From contig CAZTOZ010000016.1 of assembly GCA_964614535.1 (NCBI GenBank), positions 1-64,000 of the forward strand: DNA of 64,000 nucleotides. The letters are read 5' to 3'. A program made the translations under genes and the position numbers. The stretch is from JALSHZ01 sp964614535. Lineage in GTDB: Bacteria > Pseudomonadota > Gammaproteobacteria > UWMA-0217. Positions 11,175-19,216 of this stretch are shown piece after piece; position 1 is the first letter of the stretch; each line of letters begins with the position of its first letter. The notes under the pieces were generated by a model. It was not told the origin of the DNA, did no database searches, and saw nothing but the letters and a program-made list of their open reading frames with translations.

Positions 11175-11178
11175 GATC

Positions 11179-11415
11179 TCACCCCTCCCGAATCACCATG
11201 AACTGCTCTTTTCCGCCATCACATTCGGGACAACGCCAATGCTCCGGCAATGCGGCAAACGGGGTTCCCGGGGGGATCTGCCAGTAGTCGTCCCCGAGCG
11301 CCGGGTCATAGACATGCCAGCAGATCTTGCATTCGAGCCGGTCATCGTCGGCCAGGCGGGTCGCGTCGCCACCGTAGGAGCCTTCGAATGGCGTGAAACC
11401 GGCCTCACCCTTCAC
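11179..11415 (-). CDS. hupI: Rubredoxin HupI
   Basis: 78 aa. The two iron-binding loops are visible as CKICWHVYDP and CPECDGGKEQF (C-x2-C each), with the intervening aromatic residues typical of rubredoxins. HupI/HoxR rubredoxins are needed for hydrogenase synthesis or maturation under oxygen. The start is GTG at 11415, overlapping the 3' end of hupH by 11 bp. A short N-terminal extension (about 24 residues) precedes the rubredoxin fold, as in other HupI proteins. Confidence 0.94.
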   Translation of the reverse strand: MKGEAGFTPFEGSYGGDATRLADDDRLECKICWHVYDPALGDDYWQIPPGTPFAALPEHWRCPECDGGKEQFMVIREG

Positions 11416-12280
11416 GGCGGTAGAGCTCCAGCATCTCCCGCAGCCGGTGGGCGGAGTCGCGCAAGTCTTCCGGCGCGGCGCGCGCCACCTCGGGCACTTC
11501 GACCACTTCGATGGTGTTGAGGATCAACGCATCGTCGGAATTGAAATACTTGACCCACCAGATGTTGTTTTTGGCCGTGCTGCCAATGCGGCAGTTGCCA
11601 TAGCCACGCGACAGAATCGTTACCGGCCCGACACCGAGGCGCTCGCCGAGAAACAGCAGATCCTCCGGCGACAACGGCAACAGCGTGAGGTTGACGACAT
11701 GGGGCGGTTGCCCCGGCAGCCGGGCCGCCATTTTCTCCGCCAGCTCGACGAGGATGGCCGGCGCATTGACGACACCTTCGGGCAGTCGGGAGAAATCGGT
11801 GTCCAGCGGCGTGTGGCCGGCGAAGGCCCGGGCACGCACCACCGACGGAATGTCGGCCACCTCGATGCGATCGCTGACGACGCCATCGGCGGTGGTGGAG
11901 CGCAGGCGCCAGACGCCGGTGAGTACCGATTCCTGGATCTGCACCGGCTCGTCACCCTCGCAGACGATGCTCACCTCCCCTTCGTTGAGCATCTGGTTGA
12001 CCAGATCGAGGTTGGCCGCATCGAGCGCCGCGAGATCGAACGAGGCGCCCGCCTCGCCAGACTGGCAGGCCTCCAGCGCCTGGAGCACGCCGGCCATCAT
12101 CTCCAGCGCCGCATCCAGCCCTTCCACCGCTTCGGGCTCGGGCAACACCGGTGCCTCGAACGTCGGCATTTCGCCCGGCGAGCCGAAGAAGTCGAGCGCG
12201 GCCTCCTCCTCGTCGAGCGGTTGGGAGCCGGGCCCGACGACGGGAATGTCGAGCAGGCGGGCGGTGATCTTGTCGGTCAT
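11405..12280 (-). CDS. hupH: Hydrogenase expression/formation protein HupH
   Basis: 291 aa, HupH/HyaF family. An acidic N-terminal segment (residues 15-60) precedes the conserved core with LLDEGEVS-like NQMLNEGEVSIVCEG, LTGVWRL, and a C-terminal GYGNCRIGST...NIWWVKYFNSDD. The family is required for making active uptake hydrogenase, probably at small-subunit or FeS maturation under O2; the exact biochemistry is unsettled. It lies 45 bp after hupG and overlaps hupI. Confidence 0.92.
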   Translation of the reverse strand: MTDKITARLLDIPVVGPGSQPLDEEEAALDFFGSPGEMPTFEAPVLPEPEAVEGLDAALEMMAGVLQALEACQSGEAGASFDLAALDAANLDLVNQMLNEGEVSIVCEGDEPVQIQESVLTGVWRLRSTTADGVVSDRIEVADIPSVVRARAFAGHTPLDTDFSRLPEGVVNAPAILVELAEKMAARLPGQPPHVVNLTLLPLSPEDLLFLGERLGVGPVTILSRGYGNCRIGSTAKNNIWWVKYFNSDDALILNTIEVVEVPEVARAAPEDLRDSAHRLREMLELYRREG

Positions 12281-12325
12281 GGTCGAACCTCCGATTGGCG
12301 AATTGTCGTGCCCGCGGGCGTGAAG

Positions 12326-12760
12326 CTACTGTCGACTGACGACCGGTATCCCCAGCGTCGGCGGCCGGGTCGGCTCGCTGTCGAGCAGTCGCGTGATCCG
12401 TTGCAGATAGACCTGCCAGTCCTGTATCCCGGTGATCACCCCGAGATAGCCGCCACGGCGCAGAAAGACCAGGGCCGGCCACGAGGTGAAGCCGTAGCGG
12501 TTCTGCAATATTTTTTCGTCGCCACGGGCGACCACGGCCGGGGTGAGCCGTGGAAAGGCCTTCACCAGCTCTGGTAGCACCACGGCCACGTCGTTGGTCT
12601 CGGGAAAACGCTTTGGATCCTCGGTGAAGAAGAGCACGAGGCATTCGGTGCTGGACGCAATCTCGTCGAGATTGTCGGTATCGACGAGCGGATAGGCCAG
12701 TTCCGTGACCAGGCGGTCGATCAACGGGGCCGGGGTGGCGGCCGTGGCGGTTGCATTCAT
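12326..12760 (-). CDS. hupG: HupG/HyaE thioredoxin-fold hydrogenase chaperone
   Basis: 144 aa. The thioredoxin-like fold shows as ECLVLFFTEDPKRFPE, then RYGFTSWPALVFLRRGGYLG, with TSWPA where thioredoxin has its cis-proline loop. No redox CxxC is present, as in HyaE/HoxO, which bind the Tat signal of the small subunit. The ATG overlaps the hupF stop (ATGA). Its place between hupF and hupH matches the standard hup order. Confidence 0.9.
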   Translation of the reverse strand: MNATATAATPAPLIDRLVTELAYPLVDTDNLDEIASSTECLVLFFTEDPKRFPETNDVAVVLPELVKAFPRLTPAVVARGDEKILQNRYGFTSWPALVFLRRGGYLGVITGIQDWQVYLQRITRLLDSEPTRPPTLGIPVVSRQ

Positions 12761-13083
12761 GTTTCGGTTTCCGGCTTGGCGCCCACCAGCGGGCGCAGAT
12801 GATCGGGCAGTCGGGGTTCGCGGTCGACCAGGTCGGCGAACAGATGATCGACATCCGCCTCCCCCGCCAGCACCCCTTCGACCGCGGCGATGGCGGCGCG
12901 GATCCGTTCGGCGCTCTGCGGTGTCAGCACTTCCCGCGCGCCGCCGAGAAAATTGAGTATCCAGGTGCCGGGTGGCTGCGGACCGACCAGCAGCATGTCC
13001 ACCAGCTCACGGCGACCGTCGGCTTCGCAGAGGGCGTGGGCGCCCCGCATCTCCACCACCTGCATCGGCACGCCGATACACAT
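12757..13083 (-). CDS. hupF: HupF, HypC-family chaperone for HupL
   Basis: 108 aa. It begins MCIGVPMQV with the invariant Cys2, then WILNFLGGAREVL typical of the HypC/HupF core. A C-terminal helical extension (about 30 aa) distinguishes HupF from the shorter HypC. HupF stabilises HupL during assembly and is implicated in protection under oxygen. Its ATG overlaps the stop of hupD (TGATG). Confidence 0.95.
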   Translation of the reverse strand: MCIGVPMQVVEMRGAHALCEADGRRELVDMLLVGPQPPGTWILNFLGGAREVLTPQSAERIRAAIAAVEGVLAGEADVDHLFADLVDREPRLPDHLRPLVGAKPETET

Positions 13084-13778
13084 CAGTATTTCCCCCGGTG
13101 ATCGACATCGACGCTGAGTGGATCGTCGATCGGCGACGGCTTGGGGTCGAAGCGGATCTTCTCCGACGCCAGCACGCGCTCGTCGCCGACGCGGCAGGCC
13201 GCCTCCGGAGGCGGACGCCCCGCCTCATAGGCGGCCAGCGACAACTGGGCCGGCGACAACGTCTCCTCCGGCGGCAGCGGGGTCTCCCGCCGCTGGGCGG
13301 CGATGCCGAGCGCCGCGAGATAGTCGATGGCCGCGTCGATGGCCGGCTGGATCTTCGCCTTGACCGCCGGACGCAGGCTGCCGCCGAAATCTTCCAGCTC
13401 CACCGGCTGCACGCCGATCAGCAGCAGTTTCTCCGGCGCATCGCCGAGCAGTTCGGCGGTGGCGAGCACCTCCTGAAAACCGGTCTGGTGCAGGCTCATC
13501 TTCTTCGCGCCCATGAAGCTGGGCACGTCGTCGTCATGGATCAGCCGCATCTGGCCGCCCTCGAGGCCGTAGTCGATGGCATCGAAGACGATCAATACGT
13601 CGGCGGCCTGAACGTGCTGCACCAGATAGATACCCTGGGTGCCACCATCCATCAGCGTGACGTGATCGGGAAAGCGATACTGGCGGTGGATCTCCTCGAC
13701 ACAGCGAACGCCAAAGCCTTCATCGGCCCAGAGGACGTTGCCTATGCCGAGGATCAATACCTGCGGTGGCGTGGTCAT
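13083..13778 (-). CDS. hupD: Hydrogenase maturation endopeptidase HupD
   Basis: 231 aa. The N-terminal ILGIGNVLWADEGFGVR carries the conserved Glu of the nickel-sensing site, and DAIDYG and the downstream His/Asp positions are typical of the HybD/HupD protease family. The substrate should be HupL, which retains a 15-residue tail after its L2 His. The chosen start MTTPPQV has GGGAGGAG 12 bases upstream; an in-frame ATG ten codons earlier would place this motif inside the gene. The C-terminus runs roughly 40-60 residues past the usual family end. First gene of the minus-strand hup operon. Confidence 0.93.
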   Translation of the reverse strand: MTTPPQVLILGIGNVLWADEGFGVRCVEEIHRQYRFPDHVTLMDGGTQGIYLVQHVQAADVLIVFDAIDYGLEGGQMRLIHDDDVPSFMGAKKMSLHQTGFQEVLATAELLGDAPEKLLLIGVQPVELEDFGGSLRPAVKAKIQPAIDAAIDYLAALGIAAQRRETPLPPEETLSPAQLSLAAYEAGRPPPEAACRVGDERVLASEKIRFDPKPSPIDDPLSVDVDHRGKY

Positions 13779-13829
13779 GGCGTGGTTGCGCTCCTCCCGC
13801 TGATTCATGCTGGAACATGCTATGCCACT

Positions 13830-13846
13830 TTTCACCACAAGTGAAA
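13830..13846. promoter_or_regulatory. Inverted repeat in the hupD-hupS divergent region
   Basis: TTTCAC-CACAA-GTGAAA, a 6-5-6 inverted repeat about 50 bp upstream of hupD. The 433-bp gap between hupD and hupS (13779-14211) also holds the palindrome CAAGCGCTTG at 14074-14083 and the sigma-54 element at 14090. No gene is evident in the gap. The repeat could be an operator for the hupD operon; no regulator can be assigned from sequence. Confidence 0.35.
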
Positions 13847-14089
13847 TATTGGTTTCCATCCTTGGGAAAAACTCCGGCATTTCCATTGCGGCGTCGGACA
13901 GCCGTTGGGGAAAGCACCGAACGGCGATGGCCACGTCAATCACTCCCCCAAGCCGAAGCGGCACCGCCGGATTGCTGGAAAGTTGATTTCCAGCCGATGC
14001 CGGCCCAGCGGTAGCCCACCATCCGAAAATCCGGCCGCCGACGCCCGCCTGGCGCGACGATTCTCAATCAAGTCAAGCGCTTGCGTCTT

Positions 14090-14106
14090 CTGGCACGAAG
14101 CCTGCT
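14090..14106 (+). promoter_or_regulatory. Sigma-54 (-24/-12) promoter of hupSLC
   Basis: CTGGCACGAAGCCTGCT matches the sigma-54 consensus YTGGCACGR-N3-TTGCW with a single difference (C for the first T of TTGC). The GG (14092-14093) and GC (14104-14105) are separated by exactly 10 bases. It lies about 105 bp before the hupS ATG, and HupR, a sigma-54 activator, is encoded nearby. Transcription would start around 14117. Confidence 0.8.
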
Positions 14107-14211
14107 TTGTCGATCGTGAAGCCGGTCACAGGCTGTTGTCCCCGACCACTCGGTGGGCGACCGCCGACGATGCGGCCAAGACCTTTCACATTCGCTACCG
14201 GAGTCACTGCT

Positions 14212-15276
14212 ATGGTGGAAACGTTCTACGAGGTGATGCGGCGCCAGGGGATCTCCCGACGCAGCTTCCTCAAGTATTGCAGCCTGACCGCTGCAGCGCT
14301 GGGCCTGGGCCCGGAGTTCGCGGGCAAGATCGCCCATGCGATGGAGACCAAGCCACGGATCCCGATCCTCTGGCTGCACGGGCTGGAGTGCACCTGTTGT
14401 TCGGAGTCGTTCATTCGCTCGGCCCATCCGCTGGCCAAGGACGTGATCCTGTCGATGGTGTCACTGGACTACGACGACACGATCATGGCCGCCGCCGGCA
14501 CGCAGGCGGAGGCGATCATCGACGAGACGATCGAGAAGTACGACGGCAATTTCATTCTCGCGGTCGAGGGCAATCCGCCGCTGAATCAGGACGGCATGTC
14601 CTGCATCATCGCCGGCAAGCCATTCGTGGAGCAGCTCCGGCACGTGGCCAACCACTGCAAGGCGATCATCTCCTGGGGGTCCTGCGCCTCCTACGGCTGC
14701 GTGCAGGCGGCCCGCCCGAACCCGACGCAGGCGACGCCGGTGCACAAGATCATCCACGACAAGCCGATCATCAAGGTGCCGGGCTGCCCGCCGATCGCCG
14801 AAGTGATGACGGCGGTGGTGACCTACATCCTCACCTTCGAGCGTTTCCCGGAGCTGGACCGTCAGGGCCGGCCCAAGATGTTCTACAGCCAGCGAATCCA
14901 CGACAAGTGCTACCGCCGCCCCCATTTCGACGCCGGTCAGTTCGTCGAATCCTTCGATGACGAGGGGGCGCGCAAGGGGTACTGCCTCTACAAGGTGGGC
15001 TGCAAGGGGCCGACCACCTACAACGCCTGCTCGACGATCCGCTGGAACGAGGGCACGTCGTTCCCGATCCAGGCCGGCCACGGCTGCATCGGCTGCTCCG
15101 AGGACGGCTTCTGGGACAAGGGGTCGTGGTACGCCCGTCTCACCGACATCCATCAGTTCGGCATCGAGGCCAACGCCGACAAGGTCGGCGCCACCGCTGC
15201 CGCCGTCGTGGGCACGGCCATCGCCGCCCATGCCGCCATTTCCGCCGTCAAACGCGCGCAACGCAAAGGAGATTGA
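14212..15276 (+). CDS. hupS: Uptake [NiFe] hydrogenase small subunit, O2-tolerant type
   Basis: 354 aa. A Tat signal (SRRSFLK, residues 15-21) precedes a cleavage site near AHA43. Proximal-cluster cysteines are Cys60, Cys62 and Cys63 (ECTCCSE), plus Cys158 and Cys163 (GSCASYGC). Subtracting the 43-residue signal gives 17, 19, 20, 115 and 120, the numbering of E. coli Hyd-1, including both supernumerary cysteines of the O2-tolerant [4Fe-3S] cluster. A distal-cluster set (HGCIGCSE) and a C-terminal hydrophobic anchor (about 326-345) follow. The ATG has CGGAG 8 bases upstream; the earlier in-frame start lies before the promoter. Confidence 0.98.
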   Translation: MVETFYEVMRRQGISRRSFLKYCSLTAAALGLGPEFAGKIAHAMETKPRIPILWLHGLECTCCSESFIRSAHPLAKDVILSMVSLDYDDTIMAAAGTQAEAIIDETIEKYDGNFILAVEGNPPLNQDGMSCIIAGKPFVEQLRHVANHCKAIISWGSCASYGCVQAARPNPTQATPVHKIIHDKPIIKVPGCPPIAEVMTAVVTYILTFERFPELDRQGRPKMFYSQRIHDKCYRRPHFDAGQFVESFDDEGARKGYCLYKVGCKGPTTYNACSTIRWNEGTSFPIQAGHGCIGCSEDGFWDKGSWYARLTDIHQFGIEANADKVGATAAAVVGTAIAAHAAISAVKRAQRKGD

Positions 15277-15279
15277 TTC

Positions 15280-17094
15280 ATGGCCGTCATCCAGACTCCC
15301 AACGGTTTTACGCTGGACGACTCCGGCAAACGGGTCGTCGTCGATCCGGTCACCCGCATCGAGGGGCACATGCGCTGCGAGGTGAACCTCGATGAAAACA
15401 ACGTCATTCGCAACGCGGTCTCGTCGGGAACGATGTGGCGCGGGCTGGAGGTGATTCTGAAGGGGCGCGACCCGCGCGACGCCTGGGCCTTCGTCGAACG
15501 CATCTGCGGCGTCTGCACCGGCTGCCATGCGCTCACTTCGGTGCGGGCGGTGGAGGATGCGCTGGGCATCAGGATCCCGCCCAACGCCCATCTGATTCGC
15601 GAGATGATGGCCAAGACGCTACAGGTCCACGACCATGTGGTGCACTTCTACCATCTGCACGCGCTGGACTGGGTCAACCCGGTCAATGCGCTGAAGGCCG
15701 ATCCCAAGGCGACATCGCAGCTGCAGCAGATGGTCTCGCCCCATCATCCGCTGTCGAGCCCCGGCTATTTCCGCGACATCCAGACACGGATCAAGAAGTT
15801 CGTCGAGTCGGGGCAGCTCGGCCCGTTCAAGAACGGCTACTGGGACAATCCGGCCTACAAGCTGCCGCCGGAGGCCGATCTGATGGCGGTGGCCCACTAT
15901 CTGGAGGCGCTCGACCTGCAAAAGGAGTTCGTCAAGGTCCACACCATCTTCGGCGGCAAGAACCCGCACCCCAACTACCTGGTGGGCGGTGTGCCCTGCG
16001 CCATCAACATGGACGGCGATATGTCGGCAGGGGCGCCGCTCAACATGGAGCGCCTCAACTTCGTCAAGGCACGGATCGACGAGATGGTGACGTTCAACAA
16101 GAACGTCTATGTGCCCGACGTCATCGCCATCGCCAGTTTCTACAAGAACCAGCTCTGGGGCGGCGGCATCGGCGCGCTCAGCGTCATGGACTACGGCGCC
16201 TACCCGAAAGTCAACTACGACAAGTCCACCGATCAGCTGCCCGGCGGCGTCATCCTCAACGGCAACTGGGACGAGGTCATGCCCATCGATCCGCGCGATC
16301 CAGAGCAGGTGCAGGAATTCGCCGCCCACTCCTGGTACAGCTACCCGGACGAGTCCCGCGGGCTGCACCCCTGGGACGGCATCACCGAACCGAACTACGA
16401 GCTGGGCCCCAACACCAAGGGCAGCCGCACCCACATCGAACAGCTCGACGAAACGGCGAAATACTCCTGGATCAAGTCGCCTCGCTGGCGCGGTCACGCG
16501 GTCGAGGTCGGCCCGCTGTCACGCTACGTGCTGGCCTATGCCCAAGGCGTCGAATACGTTCAGGAGCAGGTCAACCGCAGCCTCGCCGCCTTCAATGCGC
16601 TGGCCGGCACCAACCTGGATGCCAAGACCGCGCTCAACTCCACCATCGGCCGCACGCTGGCACGGGCGCTGGAGTCGGAATACTGCGGCGACATGATGGT
16701 GGACGACTGGAACGAGCTGATCGGCAACATCAAGAACGGCGACACCAGCACGGCCAATATGGAGAAGTGGGATCCGTCCACCTGGCCAAAGGAGGCCAAG
16801 GGGGTCGGCACCGTGGCGGCACCACGGGGGGCGCTGGGCCACTGGATCAAGATCAGGGACGGCAAGATCGAGAACTACCAGTGCGTCGTGCCCACCACCT
16901 GGAACGGCTCGCCACGCGATCCCGCCGGCAACATCGGCGCCTTCGAGGCATCACTGATGAACATTCCGGTGGAACGCGCCGACGAACCGGTGGAGATCCT
17001 GCGCACACTGCACAGCTTCGACCCCTGCCTGGCCTGCTCCACCCATGTGATGAGCGAGGACGGTGAGGAGCTGGCCAATGTCAAAGTTCGCTGA
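15280..17094 (+). CDS. hupL: Uptake [NiFe] hydrogenase large subunit
   Basis: 604 aa, the catalytic subunit, oxidising H2 at the periplasmic face. L1 is RICGVCTGCH (Cys76, Cys79, His83). L2 is DPCLACSTH (Cys583, Cys586, His589), followed by a 15-residue tail that HupD should cut after His589. Group 1 features include WRGLEVILKGRDPRDAW and the PRGALGHWIKI region. It starts 3 bp after hupS stops, with AAAGGAG before the ATG. It is co-exported with HupS by the Tat signal of the small subunit. Confidence 0.98.
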   Translation: MAVIQTPNGFTLDDSGKRVVVDPVTRIEGHMRCEVNLDENNVIRNAVSSGTMWRGLEVILKGRDPRDAWAFVERICGVCTGCHALTSVRAVEDALGIRIPPNAHLIREMMAKTLQVHDHVVHFYHLHALDWVNPVNALKADPKATSQLQQMVSPHHPLSSPGYFRDIQTRIKKFVESGQLGPFKNGYWDNPAYKLPPEADLMAVAHYLEALDLQKEFVKVHTIFGGKNPHPNYLVGGVPCAINMDGDMSAGAPLNMERLNFVKARIDEMVTFNKNVYVPDVIAIASFYKNQLWGGGIGALSVMDYGAYPKVNYDKSTDQLPGGVILNGNWDEVMPIDPRDPEQVQEFAAHSWYSYPDESRGLHPWDGITEPNYELGPNTKGSRTHIEQLDETAKYSWIKSPRWRGHAVEVGPLSRYVLAYAQGVEYVQEQVNRSLAAFNALAGTNLDAKTALNSTIGRTLARALESEYCGDMMVDDWNELIGNIKNGDTSTANMEKWDPSTWPKEAKGVGTVAAPRGALGHWIKIRDGKIENYQCVVPTTWNGSPRDPAGNIGAFEASLMNIPVERADEPVEILRTLHSFDPCLACSTHVMSEDGEELANVKVR

Positions 17095-17110
17095 TTTCGA
17101 GGAGAAGACC

Positions 17111-17341
17111 ATGTCTGCAATCAAACGACTCGCCCCCGCCGTGGCACTGACCGCCCTGGCCGCCGGACCCGCCAGCGCGCACCCGGTCGGCCATGGCGGA
17201 TTTTCCATCCCGGCGCTGATCGCCCATCTCGCCACCAACGCCTTCCACATCGGTATCGTCGTCGCCGCCGTGGCGGTCGTGATGATGCTGGCGCGCAGGC
17301 CCCGTTCCTCCCGTGATCCGTCGGAGGCCGCCGATGAGTAA
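17111..17341 (+). CDS. Small single-pass membrane protein between hupL and hupC
   Basis: 76 aa, family not recognised. The N-terminus looks like a cleavable signal (MSAIKRLAPAVALTALAAGP, cut near ASA23). The mature protein would then start HPVGHGG, followed by one transmembrane helix (about 40-58) and a basic/acidic tail. GAGGAGA lies 6 bases before the ATG. The gene overlaps hupC by 8 bp, so it is a true operon member. The His-rich mature N-terminus recalls the HPGH start of HupE/UreJ nickel permeases, but the protein is far too short to be one. It may be a cytochrome-linking or assembly peptide; this is inference. Confidence 0.7.
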   Translation: MSAIKRLAPAVALTALAAGPASAHPVGHGGFSIPALIAHLATNAFHIGIVVAAVAVVMMLARRPRSSRDPSEAADE

Positions 17342-18023
17342 CCCCAGCCTCGCCCCGCACAGCGAGCCGTCGGTCTATGTCTACGAGGCGCCACTGCGCC
17401 TCTGGCACTGGATCAACGCGCTGGCGATCACCGTGCTCGCCATCACCGGCTATTTCATCGGCTCACCACCGCCGGCAATGGGTGGCGAAGCCAGCGATCA
17501 CTACCTGTTCGGCTATATCCGGTTCGCCCATTTCGCCGCCGGCTACATTCTCGGCATCGGCTTCGTCTTTCGCATCTACTGGGCCGTCGTCGGCAACCGG
17601 CACGCCCGCGAAATCTTTTTCTACAACATACTGAAGGCGTCGTACTGGAAAGAGCTGTGGCACGAGGTGAAATGGTATCTGTTCCTGGAAAAGGCGCCGA
17701 AAAAATACGAGGGACACAACCCGCTGGCCATCTTCACGATGCACTGGATGTTCGTCTGGGGAATCACCTTCATGATCGTCACCGGCTTCGCCCTCTACGG
17801 CGAAGGCACGGGCCCCGGCTCCTGGGCGCACACCCTGTTCAGCAGTTGGCTGATCCCGCTGTTCGGCCAGAGCATGGACGTCCACACCTGGCACCACCTC
17901 GGCATGTGGCTGATCATTCTGTTCGTGATGATCCACGTCTACGTCGCCGTGCGGGAGGACATCATGTCCAGACAGTCGATCATCAGCTCGATGATCAGCG
18001 GCTGGAGAAACTTTCGTTCATAG
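17334..18023 (+). CDS. hupC: Hydrogenase cytochrome b subunit HupC
   Basis: 229 aa. Integral dihaem cytochrome b that anchors HupSL and passes electrons to the quinone pool. Four transmembrane segments are apparent. Haem-ligand histidines sit in LRLWHWINAL, RFAHFAAGY, FTMHWMFVWG and VHTWHHLGMW / IHVYVAVRED, all HyaC/HupC family landmarks. GGAGG lies just before the ATG at 17334; a slightly upstream ATG lacks this. It is the last gene of the hupS operon, and a terminator starts 9 bp after its stop. Confidence 0.96.
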   Translation: MSNPSLAPHSEPSVYVYEAPLRLWHWINALAITVLAITGYFIGSPPPAMGGEASDHYLFGYIRFAHFAAGYILGIGFVFRIYWAVVGNRHAREIFFYNILKASYWKELWHEVKWYLFLEKAPKKYEGHNPLAIFTMHWMFVWGITFMIVTGFALYGEGTGPGSWAHTLFSSWLIPLFGQSMDVHTWHHLGMWLIILFVMIHVYVAVREDIMSRQSIISSMISGWRNFRS

Positions 18024-18031
18024 CAAGATCC

Positions 18032-18080
18032 GCCGTGCCGTGGCCTCCCGCCCTTCTCTCCGGGCCACGGCGCGGCTTTT
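18032..18080 (+). terminator. Intrinsic terminator of the hupSLC operon
   Basis: GCCGTGCCGTGGCC (18032-18045) pairs with GGCCACGGCGCGGC (18063-18076) in a 14-bp stem with one G-T wobble and a 17-base loop, followed by TTTT. It begins 9 bp after the hupC stop codon. The rest of the gap to 18285 shows nothing gene-like. Confidence 0.85.
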
Positions 18081-18285
18081 GCATTTCATCGCACGAACGC
18101 AATTCCGTTCGACGGCCACCCCGGATACGACGATGGCCGGCATGGCCGATGACATGGCGTAATCCGGGCTCCATCCCGGCCCGTCGCCAGCGGTCGGATC
18201 CAATGTCCCGCACAAGGCGTGCCGGGCGACGAAAATGCACAGGGAATCATCGCTTGCACCACCCGGGAATCCACTGTGGCGGAAT

Positions 18286-18801
18286 CTACCGCCCCTTCGC
18301 GGTCGCCCCTTCGTCAGCATCACCCTGGACGCGATAGAAGGGAATCACCACAGGCGGCAGACGCATTCGGGAAAGGGTGCCAGCGGCATACTCACGCCAG
18401 TAGGGCCAGACGTGATAGCCCACATTGTGACGCGCAAACTCATCGAGCGCGGCGTCATCGACATCGGGATCGATCATGAGATATACCGCCGAAAACACTG
18501 CGGCAATCTCGACGAGAACGGCGCTGTCACCGTCGTCACCATCATCCCGACCGTTTGGCTCGACAAGCCGCAACCCGGTTGCATAGTGGAATTCCAGCAG
18601 ATCATGCCTGCCACCGCCCTCATCCAGGCCATACCGTTCACGAAACCCAGTGGCACCAAAACGAAACTGCGTCACCAATTCCTGCTGGGGGAGGCTTTTG
18701 AACGGGGAGAAGCCGTCACATCCGTCGACCGTCGCCGAGACCAGCACAACATCCTGAATTACCAGGGCATCGGCGGCTTCACGGACCAACCGCCTATCCA
18801 T
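18286..18801 (-). CDS. SecB-like chaperone of a toxin-antitoxin-chaperone system
   Basis: 171 aa. The C-terminal half follows the SecB pattern: AVLVEIAAVFSAVY (strand pair), then HNVGYHVWPYWREY and RMRLPPVVIPFYR, matching the FPYARE...FPPL..P signature of SecB, in the WPYWRE form seen in TAC chaperones. Such chaperones (Rv1957 type) protect and fold the HigA antitoxin rather than serve general export. The ATG at 18801 overlaps the antitoxin stop by 8 bp; a TTG three codons upstream is less likely. Toxin-antitoxin-chaperone order is exactly the known TAC order. Confidence 0.8.
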   Translation of the reverse strand: MDRRLVREAADALVIQDVVLVSATVDGCDGFSPFKSLPQQELVTQFRFGATGFRERYGLDEGGGRHDLLEFHYATGLRLVEPNGRDDGDDGDSAVLVEIAAVFSAVYLMIDPDVDDAALDEFARHNVGYHVWPYWREYAAGTLSRMRLPPVVIPFYRVQGDADEGATAKGR

Positions 18802-19204
18802 TGGCAACAATACCCGGGGTTTGCCACTGTCCGTCGTTGGACGCTTTCAAAAAGGCACCACTGGGAATGGGCCTGCAGGCGCTCGAACCGAGAAACAAGG
18901 TTTTTTCGGTATGCCACTCCGCCTCTACTCTGGGTACGAGCCGAACCTCGACCCGAGCGTCCACGGCCATGGCCAGTTTGACCATGGTTTCCACCGTATA
19001 GTTGGCGTCACCACGCAATACCTTCGTGATATAGGCCGGCGACGTATCGATCTTCGCCGCCAGATCCTTCTTGCTCATGCCTTTTGCCTTGAGCATTTCA
19101 CTCAAGCGGTTGGCAAAATCCAAAGTAATCCTGCTCACCCAATACTGGGGATGACGTCTTGCCCGCTTCAGCAGTGTTGCGAAACGCTTGCCATAACGCG
19201 CCAT
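18794..19204 (-). CDS. higA: HigA-like Xre-family antitoxin with C-terminal extension
   Basis: 136 aa. A helix-turn-helix (about 30-85) shows LSEMLKAKGMSKKDLAAKI, TSPAYITKVLRG and YTVETMVKLAMAVDARVEV. A tail of roughly 35 residues follows (containing FLGSSACRPIPSGAF), rich in hydrophobic and aromatic residues. Such tails in TAC antitoxins (chaperone-addiction segments) make folding depend on the SecB-like partner. Two in-frame ATGs exist at 19210 and 19204; AGGAG is 9 bases from the second and only 3 from the first, so the second is preferred. It probably represses its own promoter. Confidence 0.85.
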   Translation of the reverse strand: MARYGKRFATLLKRARRHPQYWVSRITLDFANRLSEMLKAKGMSKKDLAAKIDTSPAYITKVLRGDANYTVETMVKLAMAVDARVEVRLVPRVEAEWHTEKTLFLGSSACRPIPSGAFLKASNDGQWQTPGIVANG

Positions 19205-19216
19205 GATCATGATCTC

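Noticed and set aside
13811..13826. TGGAAC-N5-ATGC as a second sigma-54 promoter before hupS
   Set aside because: Two deviations at key positions and nearly 400 bp from hupS; the 14090 element is far better.
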